A stretch of DNA of 11,700 bases from an uncultured Elusimicrobia bacterium (GTDB taxonomy: Bacteria > Elusimicrobiota > Elusimicrobia > UBA1565 > UBA9628): contig CAIQSZ010000373.1 of the NCBI GenBank assembly GCA_903874575.1, forward strand, positions 1 to 11,700, in the 5' to 3' direction. The translations under genes and the position numbers were made by a program. Shown in pieces: positions 1 through 6,083 of this stretch. Position 1 is the first letter of the stretch, and each line of letters begins with the position of its first letter. The notes beneath the pieces are model-generated. The model worked only from the letters and a program-made list of their open reading frames with translations, made no database searches and was not told where the DNA came from.

Positions 1-352
1 AGGTCTTCAGCGGCGGCAGTTCCGCGTCCCAAGCGTCGATTTCCCGCTCCAGGCGCGCGGAGGCGCCGGACGGCAGGCCGCGGTCGAACGGCGCGGACAG
101 CTTGCCCGTCTTGTCGGCCGGGGTCGCGAGGAGGGCGCCGACGATGAAGCATTCGCCCTGCACCCGGCTGAGAGCGGCGTCGAGGGGTTCGAGCGCCGGG
201 TCCGCGGCCAGCGCGGCGCGCGCGGCGCCCAAGTGGCTGTTGAGTTCGTCGAGCGCGCCGTACGCGGAGACCCGGGGATGCGTCTTACGCACGCGGTCGC
301 CGCCGAAAAGCCCGGTCTCGCCCTGGTCGCCGGTCCGGGTATAAACGCTCAT
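1..352 (-). CDS. pduO: PduO-type ATP:cob(I)alamin adenosyltransferase, partial (C-terminal part beyond window)
   Basis: The first 117 residues are visible; the rest lies left of the window. The start reads MSVYTRTGDQGETGLFGG, followed by DRVRKTHPRVSAYGALDELN, which is the ATP-binding signature of the PduO/MMAB family (TRTGDxGxTGLFGG at residues 5-18, then AYGxxDELNS at 30-39). The family transfers the adenosyl group of ATP to cob(I)alamin, making adenosylcobalamin for B12-dependent mutases, dehydratases or ribonucleotide reductase; it acts in the cytoplasm. The catalytic arginine region near the C terminus cannot be checked. The ATG at 350-352 overlaps the TGA of the upstream metallopeptidase gene (ATGA), so translation is probably coupled; no good Shine-Dalgarno is seen. 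The visible part has no frameshift. The family call is firm; which B12 enzyme it serves cannot be told from this window. Confidence 0.93.
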   Translation of the reverse strand, partial: MSVYTRTGDQGETGLFGGDRVRKTHPRVSAYGALDELNSHLGAARAALAADPALEPLDAALSRVQGECFIVGALLATPADKTGKLSAPFDRGLPSGASARLEREIDAWDAELPPLKT

Positions 353-1479
353 CGGACCGATTTTAGCGGATTTTTCTTATCGCCGCGCGGGCCCAGGGCG
401 GACGACGCCTCCGCGTGACGCTTGGACAGGCGCGCGCGCAGGGCGCCGCGCAGAGTCCTCGCGGGGAACAGCTTGGCCGCCTGCACGATGAGGCGTACCG
501 CGCCTTCCACGTCCGACACGCGCACGCGCTCCGGCGCGACGGCCTGCGCGCCCCAGCCGTTGTGGTAGTTCACCAGCGGCACCGCCACGCCCGCGGCTTC
601 ATGGCCGAAGGCTTGATAGGCCGTCGCCTCGCAGGCGCCGCCGGTCAGGCGCAGGCGCTGGACCTTGACGCCTCGGCGGCGCAGGAGCGCCGCGGCGTCG
701 TCCAGCAGGGCGACCAGGTTCGGATCGAACGCGCAGGCCTTGTCGCCCAGGCGGATGGTCGGGCCCCGCCCGGGTTTGGAGCCGGGCAGTTCGCGCGAGG
801 ACTCGACGGACAGGTAGGAGTCGTCCGCGCTCAGGACGCCGGAGGCGATCATGTCCAGCGCGCCGACGAAGCCGACCTCCTCGGCGCGGTTGAGCAGGAC
901 CGTCACGTTGGTCTTGGCTCGGGCGGCCGCCAGGCGCCGGACCACCTCCAGCGAAACGGCGCAGCCGATCAGGTCGTCGACGGAGCGCGAGTCGAGCCAG
1001 CCGCCCGCGACGCGGCAGGCGGGCAGGGCCAGCACCGCGAAATCGGGCTTGGCGCCCGGCTTCGGCGGCAGGGTCCAGCGGATGGTCCAAAGGCCGCCGT
1101 CCCGCTTCGGCCGGGGCCCGATGACGCCGCGGGCCAGGGCGACGTTGTCCCTCGGCTCGGCGGGGAACGCCTCGACGGCCGCTCCCGGCAGAAGGTGCGG
1201 CGGCAGGCCGCCTTGAAGGAGGGCGGTCGCGCCCGCGCGCGTCACCGTCTTCAGCTTGAAGGCGGGATGGTCGAGGTGCGCCGCCAGGGCCAGCGACGGT
1301 CCGGCTCCGGCGCCGCGATATTTGACGATGAGCCCGCCGCGGACCTCGCGCACGGACGCCTTCCTTCCGAGGTGCCGCGCGATCCACCGCCGCGCCAGGC
1401 GCGCGACGGCCTTCTCGCGGAAAGGCGCGGTGGGCACGGACGTCAGGTGCTGGAAAAGCGGAACGGCTCCGGTTCTCAT
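349..1479 (-). CDS. M42-type zinc/cobalt aminopeptidase-like metallopeptidase
   Basis: This 376-residue protein has the order of metal-binding motifs of M42 (and related M28/M20) aminopeptidases: HLDH at 68-71, DDLIGC at 168-173, NRAEEVGFVGA at 197-207, SVESS at 224-228 and NYHN at 304-307. By family knowledge, His68, Asp168 or Asp169, Glu201, the acidic residue at 226 and His306 would hold two metal ions, and Glu200 would be the general base. Two positions are unusual: the DDR of the family is DDL here, and the fourth ligand is Glu226 rather than the usual Asp. The length fits M42 enzymes (about 340-370). There is no signal peptide, so it should act in the cytoplasm, probably trimming peptides. 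It lies 6 bases after the S9 peptidase gene and overlaps pduO by 4 bases. The C-terminal 40 residues are basic and probably not part of the catalytic core. Substrate preference is unknown. Confidence 0.92.
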   Translation of the reverse strand: MRTGAVPLFQHLTSVPTAPFREKAVARLARRWIARHLGRKASVREVRGGLIVKYRGAGAGPSLALAAHLDHPAFKLKTVTRAGATALLQGGLPPHLLPGAAVEAFPAEPRDNVALARGVIGPRPKRDGGLWTIRWTLPPKPGAKPDFAVLALPACRVAGGWLDSRSVDDLIGCAVSLEVVRRLAAARAKTNVTVLLNRAEEVGFVGALDMIASGVLSADDSYLSVESSRELPGSKPGRGPTIRLGDKACAFDPNLVALLDDAAALLRRRGVKVQRLRLTGGACEATAYQAFGHEAAGVAVPLVNYHNGWGAQAVAPERVRVSDVEGAVRLIVQAAKLFPARTLRGALRARLSKRHAEASSALGPRGDKKNPLKSVR

Positions 1480-1485
1480 ATCCGT

Positions 1486-3288
1486 TCAGCCGGCGAGGTG
1501 CTTGCCGAGGAAGGCCTCGGCGGCGGCGTAGAACTTGAGCCGGTTCTCGGGCTTGGCGAAGCCGTGGCCCTCGTCGGGAAACAACAGATATTCGACGGGC
1601 TTGCCCTTGGCGCGCAGGGCGGCCACGATCTGCTCGGCCTCGGCCTGCTTCACGCGCGGGTCGTTGGCGCCTTGGGCGATGAGCAGGGGGACGGCGATGC
1701 GGTCGGCGTGGAACAGGGGGGAGCGCGACTTCAGGAATTCCTCCTCGGTGTCCACGCAGCCCACGCGCAGGTCGAAGATGCGCTTCATCGGCTCCCAGTA
1801 CGGCGGGATGCTTCTGATGAGGGTGATCAGGTTCGAGGGGCCCACCACGTCGACGGCGCAGCGGTAGACCTCGGGGGTGAACGCCGCTCCGGCCAGCGCG
1901 GCGTAGCCGCCGTAGGACCCGCCGTAGATGGCGACGCGCCCGGCGTCGGCCACGCCGGCGGCGACGGCCCAGCCCGCGGCGTCGGTCAGGTCGTCCTGCA
2001 TCTTCGCGCCCCACTCGCGGTCGCCCGCGTGCAGGAAGCTCTTGCCGAACCCCGCCGAGCCCCGATAGTTGACCTGCAGGCAGGCCATGCCCAGGGAGGC
2101 CAGCCACTGGGCCTCCGGCTGGAAGCCCCAGCGGTCGCGCACCCACGGCCCGCCGTGGACGAGAAGGACCAACGGGAGCTTGCGCGCCCGCTCGCCGTCG
2201 GGCGCGGTCAGGTACGCGCGGATCTTAAGCCCGTCGCGCGCGGGAAACGAGACCGGCGTCATGGGCGCCAGCGCGTAGTCGTCCAGCTTCGGGCGGGTCG
2301 CGAATAGGAGCGCGGCCTTGCGCGCGACGCGGTCCCAGCGCCAGAAAGAGGGAGAGCGGTCCGAGCGGTTGACCAGCACGTACCAGATCTTGTCGGCGTC
2401 GTCGCGGCTGACGATGGAGACGTCGCCGTCCAGGCCCGCCAGGGCCTTGAAGTCGTCGGCCAGCGCCGCGTCCAGGACCTGCCATCTCACGCGGTCAGTC
2501 TCGAAGGCGACGGCCTCGACGCGGTACTCGCGCGGGTGGGTGAGCACCGCGCCCAGGTCCGACTCCGGATCCTCGGCCAGCATCTTCGCCGGCCCGCCAC
2601 CCGACGGGACCTCGAGGAGCGCGGTCGTGTCGCGGCCCACGCTGGATTCGACGTAGACGTGGTCGCCGTCGGGCGAGAACCCGTGGGCGCCGAGCTGGTC
2701 GTCCGGGCCGCAGGACAGGAAGTCGCGCCAGGCGCCGTTCTCGCGCAGGCGCAGGACGCAGCCGCCGTCCGGGCGCATGGCCTTGGCGGCCCGCACCTGG
2801 AACTTTTGGTCCGCCAGCCAGCCGATGACGTCGCCGGGGTTCGTCGCTTCGAGCGTCCGGGAGCCGTCCTTCAGGCTGACGCGGTAGACGTCGTGGGCGC
2901 GCGGGTCGCGGTCGTTGAGGGCGACCAATATCTGGTCGGGAAAGTTCGGCTCCGTGCCGACGATCTGGGCCTGGACGCCGGGCAGCGGGGTGAGGTCGCG
3001 CGTCGCGCCGGTTTCCACGTCCGTCTGATAAAGGTGCCAGTTTTCGTCGCCGTCCTTGTCCTGTATGTATAGGATGGAGCGCCCATCCTCGGCCCACAGG
3101 TAGTTGCGCACGCCGCGGCCGCGGTCCCGGGTCAGAGGCTCGGCCTCTCCGCCCTCGGGCCCCACCCAGACGTTGAGCACGCCCTCGACCGGCGCCAGGT
3201 ACGCCCAGCGCCTGCCGTTCGGGGAGATCTTCGGCGACGCCCTCTCGGGATTGCCGAACAGCAGTTCTCGGGGGACGCGCTCTTTCAT
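1486..3288 (-). CDS. S9-family prolyl oligopeptidase / acylaminoacyl-peptidase-like serine peptidase
   Basis: This 600-residue protein has the two-part layout of S9 peptidases. An N-terminal beta-propeller (about residues 15-335) contains repeated blade motifs such as ISPNGRRWAYL, and an alpha/beta-hydrolase domain follows (about 345-600). The catalytic triad is visible: Ser458 in GGSYGGYA, Asp543 in GANDPRV and His575 in DEGHGF. HGGP at 378-381 is the usual oxyanion segment, and NYRGSAGFG at 407-415 is typical of the acylaminoacyl-peptidase (S9C) group. No signal peptide is present, so it is probably cytoplasmic and cleaves short peptides, either releasing acylated residues or acting as a dipeptidyl or oligopeptidase; the exact activity cannot be read from sequence. 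It is the first gene of the minus-strand operon with the M42 peptidase and pduO. The ATG at 3286-3288 has no recognisable Shine-Dalgarno, but the protein aligns with the family from near this start. Confidence 0.96.
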   Translation of the reverse strand: MKERVPRELLFGNPERASPKISPNGRRWAYLAPVEGVLNVWVGPEGGEAEPLTRDRGRGVRNYLWAEDGRSILYIQDKDGDENWHLYQTDVETGATRDLTPLPGVQAQIVGTEPNFPDQILVALNDRDPRAHDVYRVSLKDGSRTLEATNPGDVIGWLADQKFQVRAAKAMRPDGGCVLRLRENGAWRDFLSCGPDDQLGAHGFSPDGDHVYVESSVGRDTTALLEVPSGGGPAKMLAEDPESDLGAVLTHPREYRVEAVAFETDRVRWQVLDAALADDFKALAGLDGDVSIVSRDDADKIWYVLVNRSDRSPSFWRWDRVARKAALLFATRPKLDDYALAPMTPVSFPARDGLKIRAYLTAPDGERARKLPLVLLVHGGPWVRDRWGFQPEAQWLASLGMACLQVNYRGSAGFGKSFLHAGDREWGAKMQDDLTDAAGWAVAAGVADAGRVAIYGGSYGGYAALAGAAFTPEVYRCAVDVVGPSNLITLIRSIPPYWEPMKRIFDLRVGCVDTEEEFLKSRSPLFHADRIAVPLLIAQGANDPRVKQAEAEQIVAALRAKGKPVEYLLFPDEGHGFAKPENRLKFYAAAEAFLGKHLAG

Positions 3289-3302
3289 GGTTGCCGGGAG
3301 GT

Positions 3303-3332
3303 TTGCGTCGGGCGCCGACGCCGTGCTAGAAT
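3303..3332 (+). promoter_or_regulatory. Candidate sigma70-type promoter of tRNA-Glu
   Basis: TTGCGT (3303-3308), an 18-base spacer and TAGAAT (3327-3332, 5 of 6 to TATAAT) would start transcription near 3339, about 17 bases before the mature tRNA. Position and the strong -10 support it; the -35 matches only its TTG. It may also serve the SUMF1-like gene 58 bases after the tRNA. Confidence 0.5.
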
Positions 3333-3336
3333 AGCA
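3328..3336 (-). promoter_or_regulatory. Candidate extended -10 promoter for the S9-M42-pduO operon
   Basis: On the minus strand the bases read TGCTATTCT, an extended -10 element (TGn followed by TATTCT, 4 of 6 to TATAAT), about 39 bases before the S9 peptidase ATG. No -35 match is seen at the expected distance, which extended -10 promoters can tolerate. It overlaps the -10 of the divergent tRNA gene. Motif evidence only. Confidence 0.35.
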
Positions 3337-3355
3337 TTCCTTCCGGGGTTCGGGT

Positions 3356-3432
3356 GGCGCGTTCGTCTAGCGGCCTAGGACGCTGCCCTCTCAAGGCAGA
3401 GATCACGGGTTCAAATCCCGTACGCGCCACCA
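3356..3432 (+). tRNA. tRNA-Glu (anticodon CUC)
   Basis: The sequence folds into a complete cloverleaf. The acceptor stem GGCGCGT pairs with ACGCGCC. The D arm has a GTC/GAC stem. The anticodon stem CTGCC/GGCAG carries the loop CTCTCAA, and the T arm ACGGG/CCCGT has the loop TTCAAAT. The anticodon at loop positions 3-5 is CTC, which reads GAG (Glu). The D-arm and anticodon-arm bases closely resemble bacterial tRNA-Glu (TTCGTCTAG, GGCC, AGGAC). The 3' CCA is encoded (3430-3432), so CCA addition is not needed. No terminator is evident directly after it, so read-through into the following gene is possible. Confidence 0.97.
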
Positions 3433-3478
3433 GACCCCCGGGAGTTTCCAAGCGGTTCGTCGAAGCCTTTCGTGACGC

Positions 3479-3482
3479 AGGA
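3479..3482 (+). promoter_or_regulatory. Ribosome binding site that supports a GTG start
   Basis: AGGA lies 8 bases before the GTG at 3491-3493. It supports GTG as start of the SUMF1-like gene; this start also gives a complete signal peptide. Confidence 0.5.
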
Positions 3483-3490
3483 ACGAGGCC

Positions 3491-4699
3491 GTGCCCGCGA
3501 AAGCTCATTGCGCGTGTATCGCAATATTCCTGTTCGCGCCCGCGTCGGCGACCGCCGCCGGCGGCGTAGAGCCGGTGCGGCTGATTTTTACCGAGCATCC
3601 CGCGGCGGTGGCGTTCGTCCCTTGGAACGGCGCCGCCCCGGATGTCCTTTTCCCGGCGCCCGCGCTGTCAGTGTCCGCCATGATGTCCGGGATGAGCGCG
3701 CTTTCCCGATCCGCGGTGGTCCGTCTCGGCCCTCATCTCAAACCGGGAGGGAGGATCGTCGCGTTGGGCGCCAAGGCTCGGGGGAGGGTTTATCTGACCG
3801 GTGAGGAGCATGCGGCGGGGCGGACGCCGATAATCGCCGTCGGTCCCGCGGGGCCTTCGGCTACGTTCCATCTAACCCAAGCGCAGGCTCTTGCGGTGCA
3901 AAAGCATCTAGGAAACGGTGATTTTGTCGGCGCCCATGGTTTGTTGGACGCGGTCTACGAATCGGCCGAACGCTCCGGCGGCCTTACCGCCTTGGAAGGC
4001 GACGCTGCCGAGGTTTCTCAAGCGCCCAGGATCGTGAACCACGGCGTCGCCGGAGATTTCGTCGTCGTCCCGCTTCCGCCGGAGGGATTTCTCATGGGCA
4101 GCCCGGACCATGAGCCGGGCCGATCCGGCGACGAAGTCCCACACGTCGTTAGGATAACCAGGCCTTACTCGGTGGGTAAATTCCCGGTCACTCAGAGACT
4201 GTGGGTCGATATCATGGGCGACAACCCCTCGAATCGCAAAGAAGAAAATCTTCCCGTCACGAACGTATCTTGGGACGACGTCCAAATATTTATCGAAAGG
4301 CTCAACGCTCACACCGGAGAGAGCTTCCGTCTGCCGACGGAAGCCGAGTGGGAATATGCGGCCCGCGGGGGGAGCTTGGGCGCTCGTTATGGAGATATCG
4401 ACGCCATCGCCTGGCATGGGGATAATTCCCGCGCCCGCCCGCACGAAGTCGGGACCAAGGGACCGAATGCTTTCGGCTTCCATGACATGATCGGCAACGT
4501 CGGCGAGTGGACGAGCGATCGATATGGTCCTTATCCCAAGGGGCCGGAGAATAATCCCCAAGGCCCGCAGACGGGTTGGCGCCGGGTCGTTCGCGGCGGG
4601 TCTTTCATCGACGACGCCAAGGCTGCGCGAGCCGCGAGTCGCGACAGCCACGATCAAGACTACAGCGACGGCTTTATCGGCTTCCGCCTGGCGCATTGA
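3491..4699 (+). CDS. Exported SUMF1/FGE-sulfatase-domain protein lacking the FGE cysteines
   Basis: This 402-residue protein starts with a likely signal peptide (residues 1-23, hydrophobic CIAIFLFAPASA, cleavage near ATAA). Residues about 25-190 match nothing I recognise. From about 195 on it has the SUMF1/FGE fold: GFLMGSPDHEPG (199-210), PVTQRLW (232-238), PVTNVSWDDV (255-264), RLPTEAEWEYAARGG (280-294), FGFHDMIGNVGEWTSD (328-343), RRVVRGGSF (364-372) and the terminal GFIGFRLAH. True formylglycine-generating enzymes have two copper-binding cysteines after RGGS; here that stretch has none, so sulfatase activation is unlikely. A structural, ligand-binding or other SUMF1-family role in the periplasm or outside is more likely. 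Base composition is lower in GC than its neighbours in parts (31 of 60 at 4201-4260). It starts with GTG, lies 58 bases after tRNA-Glu and 40 before purU. Confidence 0.92.
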   Translation: MPAKAHCACIAIFLFAPASATAAGGVEPVRLIFTEHPAAVAFVPWNGAAPDVLFPAPALSVSAMMSGMSALSRSAVVRLGPHLKPGGRIVALGAKARGRVYLTGEEHAAGRTPIIAVGPAGPSATFHLTQAQALAVQKHLGNGDFVGAHGLLDAVYESAERSGGLTALEGDAAEVSQAPRIVNHGVAGDFVVVPLPPEGFLMGSPDHEPGRSGDEVPHVVRITRPYSVGKFPVTQRLWVDIMGDNPSNRKEENLPVTNVSWDDVQIFIERLNAHTGESFRLPTEAEWEYAARGGSLGARYGDIDAIAWHGDNSRARPHEVGTKGPNAFGFHDMIGNVGEWTSDRYGPYPKGPENNPQGPQTGWRRVVRGGSFIDDAKAARAASRDSHDQDYSDGFIGFRLAH

Positions 4700-4704
4700 C
4701 GGAT

Positions 4705-4734
4705 TTGCGCCGAACCGGGAACAACGGCTAAACT
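4705..4734 (+). promoter_or_regulatory. Candidate promoter directly before purU
   Basis: TTGCGC (4705-4710), 18 bases, then TAAACT (4729-4734), ending 5 bases before the purU ATG. If real, transcription would start at or next to the ATG, giving a leaderless mRNA. The layout resembles the tRNA-Glu promoter (TTGCGT, 18 bases, TAGAAT). Matches to consensus are partial. Confidence 0.35.
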
Positions 4735-4739
4735 ACAGT

Positions 4740-5597
4740 ATGCATTCTCACGCGGTGCTTCTGATCTCTTGCCAAGATCGCAAGGGCATTACGGCCGCGG
4801 TCACGGACTTCGTCTTCAGGCGCGGGGGCAATATCGTGGACGCCGCCCAGCACGCCGACGAGGAGGCGGGCGTTTTCTTCATGCGCATCGAATGGGAACT
4901 CGCCGGATTCGAGACCGCCCCCGACGCCATGGCGGGGGAGTTCGGCCCCCTGGCGGAACGTTTCGGCATGTCCTGGGAGTTTTACGTCACGGGCGTTCCG
5001 GTCAACACCGCCATCTTCGTCTCCCGCCAGCTCCATTGCCTGCATGACCTTCTTTTCCGTCACAAGGCCGGCCAGCTGCCGAACGCCCGCCTCAGCCTGA
5101 TCGTCAGCAATCATCACGACGCCGAGCCGGTGGCGCGCCAATGGGGGATCGATTTCCTGCACACGCCGGTCTTTCGCGAGAACAAGCGCGCGGCCGAGGA
5201 GGCGCAGCTCGATGCCCTGCGCGCGCGGGGGGTGGAGTTCATCGTGCTGGCGCGCTATCACCAGATCCTGACCGAGGATTTCACCCGCCGCTACCCCCGG
5301 CGCATCATCAATATCCATCACTCGTTCCTGCCGGCGTTCGCGGGGGGCGATCCTTACGGCCAGGCGCACCGCAAAGGCGTCAAGATCATCGGGGCGACGA
5401 GCCACTACGTCATTCCCGCCCTGGACGAAGGGCCCATCATCGAGCAGGACACCGCCCGCATCAGCCATCGTCACGCCGTGAGCGACCTCGTCGACATAGG
5501 ACAGGACCTCGAGCGGGTCGTCCTTTACCGGGCCGTGCGCTGGCATCTTGAACGCAGGGTGCTGTCCTGCGCCAACAAGACGGTCATCTTCGACTGA
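4740..5597 (+). CDS. purU: Formyltetrahydrofolate deformylase PurU
   Basis: PurU hydrolyses 10-formyltetrahydrofolate to formate and tetrahydrofolate. In the cytoplasm this supplies formate for PurT-type purine synthesis and balances the one-carbon pool. The 285 residues match the usual length (about 280). Residues 4-80 form an ACT-type regulatory domain (LLISCQDRKGITAAVTDFV). Residues 88-285 form the formyltransferase-fold catalytic domain, with the PurU-specific VSRQLHCLHDLLFR (94-107) and ISNH-like VSNHHD (122-127). The catalytic residues are Asn191 and His193 in INIHHSFLPAF, and Asp229 in LDEGPII. The frame is open far upstream, but ATG 4740 is chosen because the ACT domain starts right there and the upstream frame overlaps the SUMF1-like gene. 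No Shine-Dalgarno is present before this ATG. It is convergent with the SWIB gene. Confidence 0.97.
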   Translation: MHSHAVLLISCQDRKGITAAVTDFVFRRGGNIVDAAQHADEEAGVFFMRIEWELAGFETAPDAMAGEFGPLAERFGMSWEFYVTGVPVNTAIFVSRQLHCLHDLLFRHKAGQLPNARLSLIVSNHHDAEPVARQWGIDFLHTPVFRENKRAAEEAQLDALRARGVEFIVLARYHQILTEDFTRRYPRRIINIHHSFLPAFAGGDPYGQAHRKGVKIIGATSHYVIPALDEGPIIEQDTARISHRHAVSDLVDIGQDLERVVLYRAVRWHLERRVLSCANKTVIFD

Positions 5598-5654
5598 TAT
5601 TCGGCGGGTGGGCGCAGCTGGGGCGCCGGGGCGAGGGAACGAGAAGAAGTCCCC

Positions 5655-5686
5655 GGGGACCCGGGGCTTGGCGCCGCCGGGTCCTC
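5655..5686. terminator. GC-rich hairpin between convergent purU and SWIB genes
   Basis: The arms GGACCCGG (5657-5664) and CCGGGTCC (5677-5684) pair perfectly around a 12-base loop; one G-U and one G-C pair extend the stem. It lies between the two stop codons and could end transcription from both sides. Neither side has a proper U-run: the minus-strand transcript continues into a pyrimidine-rich stretch, and the plus side has A's. Terminator function is therefore only probable. Confidence 0.45.
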
Positions 5687-5698
5687 CGGGAAAAACGA

Positions 5699-5956
5699 TC
5701 AGCTCAGGTGCTTGCTGACGAGCTTGGTCATCTCGAACATGTTGACCACGCTCTTGCCGCCGAAAACCGCCTTCAGCTTCTCATCGGCGTTGATGTTGCG
5801 CTTGTTCTTCTTGTCCTGCAGGTTGTTCTTCTTGATGTACGCCCAGAGCTTCTTGACGACTTCGGTGCGCGGGAGGGGCTTGGCTCCGACGACTTCAGCC
5901 AGCTTGTCGCTCGGGGTGAGCTCCTTCATGAACGCGGCGTTCGGCTTCTTGGCCAT
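5699..5956 (-). CDS. Small stand-alone SWIB/MDM2-domain protein
   Basis: The 85-residue product begins MAKKPNAAFMKELTPSD and consists almost only of a SWIB domain: the TPSDKLAEVVG start, PLPRTEVVKKLWAYIKKNNLQD (residues 28-49), then NADEKLKAVFGGKSVVNMFEMTKLVSKHL to the end. SWIB is a helical protein-interaction domain known from eukaryotic SWI/SNF subunits and MDM2. In bacteria it occurs alone or fused to topoisomerase I, for example in Chlamydiae, and has been linked to DNA condensation and chromatin-like roles; a specific function here is unproven. The protein is basic and lysine-rich. The ATG at 5954-5956 is preferred over an in-frame ATG at 5996-5998 because GGAG (5967-5970) lies 10 bases before it and the extra 14 residues do not fit the family. 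It has its own promoter candidate. Confidence 0.93.
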   Translation of the reverse strand: MAKKPNAAFMKELTPSDKLAEVVGAKPLPRTEVVKKLWAYIKKNNLQDKKNKRNINADEKLKAVFGGKSVVNMFEMTKLVSKHLS

Positions 5957-6015
5957 GATGTGGTGTCTCCGTGATGCCGGCACGCCTCCAAGGGCCACCC
6001 GGCTCTACTGGTCTC

Positions 6016-6044
6016 ATTCAACATGATTTCCCCTCTGAGGTCAA
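6016..6044 (-). promoter_or_regulatory. Promoter of the SWIB gene
   Basis: On the minus strand, TTGACC (6044-6039), a 17-base spacer and TTGAAT (6021-6016) match sigma70 elements (5 of 6 and 4 of 6) at ideal spacing. Transcription would start near 6009, leaving an untranslated leader of about 53 bases containing the GGAG site. This is the best promoter match I found in the window. Confidence 0.6.
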
Positions 6045-6083
6045 GGATTCCTCGTCGGAGGCAAAGCCCGTCGGCGCCCGGCC

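Noticed and set aside
415..2307. A 630-codon open frame on the plus strand.
   Set aside because: It lies antisense to two well supported peptidase genes, has no recognisable motif, and its Arg/Ala/Gly-rich composition is what GC-rich DNA gives in non-coding frames.
3326..3598. Short open frames on both strands over the tRNA gene.
   Set aside because: Their translations (for example TGFEPVISALRGQRP on the minus strand and GLGRCPLKAEITGSNPV on the plus strand) are well-known false products of tRNA genes.
3356..4739. tRNA-Glu as an integration site for an element carrying the SUMF1-like gene.
   Set aside because: No integrase gene and no repeated copy of the tRNA 3' end were seen downstream up to purU; the lower GC content alone is not enough.
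4524..4739. An upstream extension of the purU frame into the SUMF1-like gene.
   Set aside because: It overlaps the conserved C-terminal part of the SUMF1-like gene in another frame, and the PurU ACT domain begins right at ATG 4740.
5957..5998. An upstream in-frame ATG (5998) for the SWIB protein.
   Set aside because: The 14 extra residues do not resemble the family, and the GGAG site is placed correctly for the ATG at 5956.
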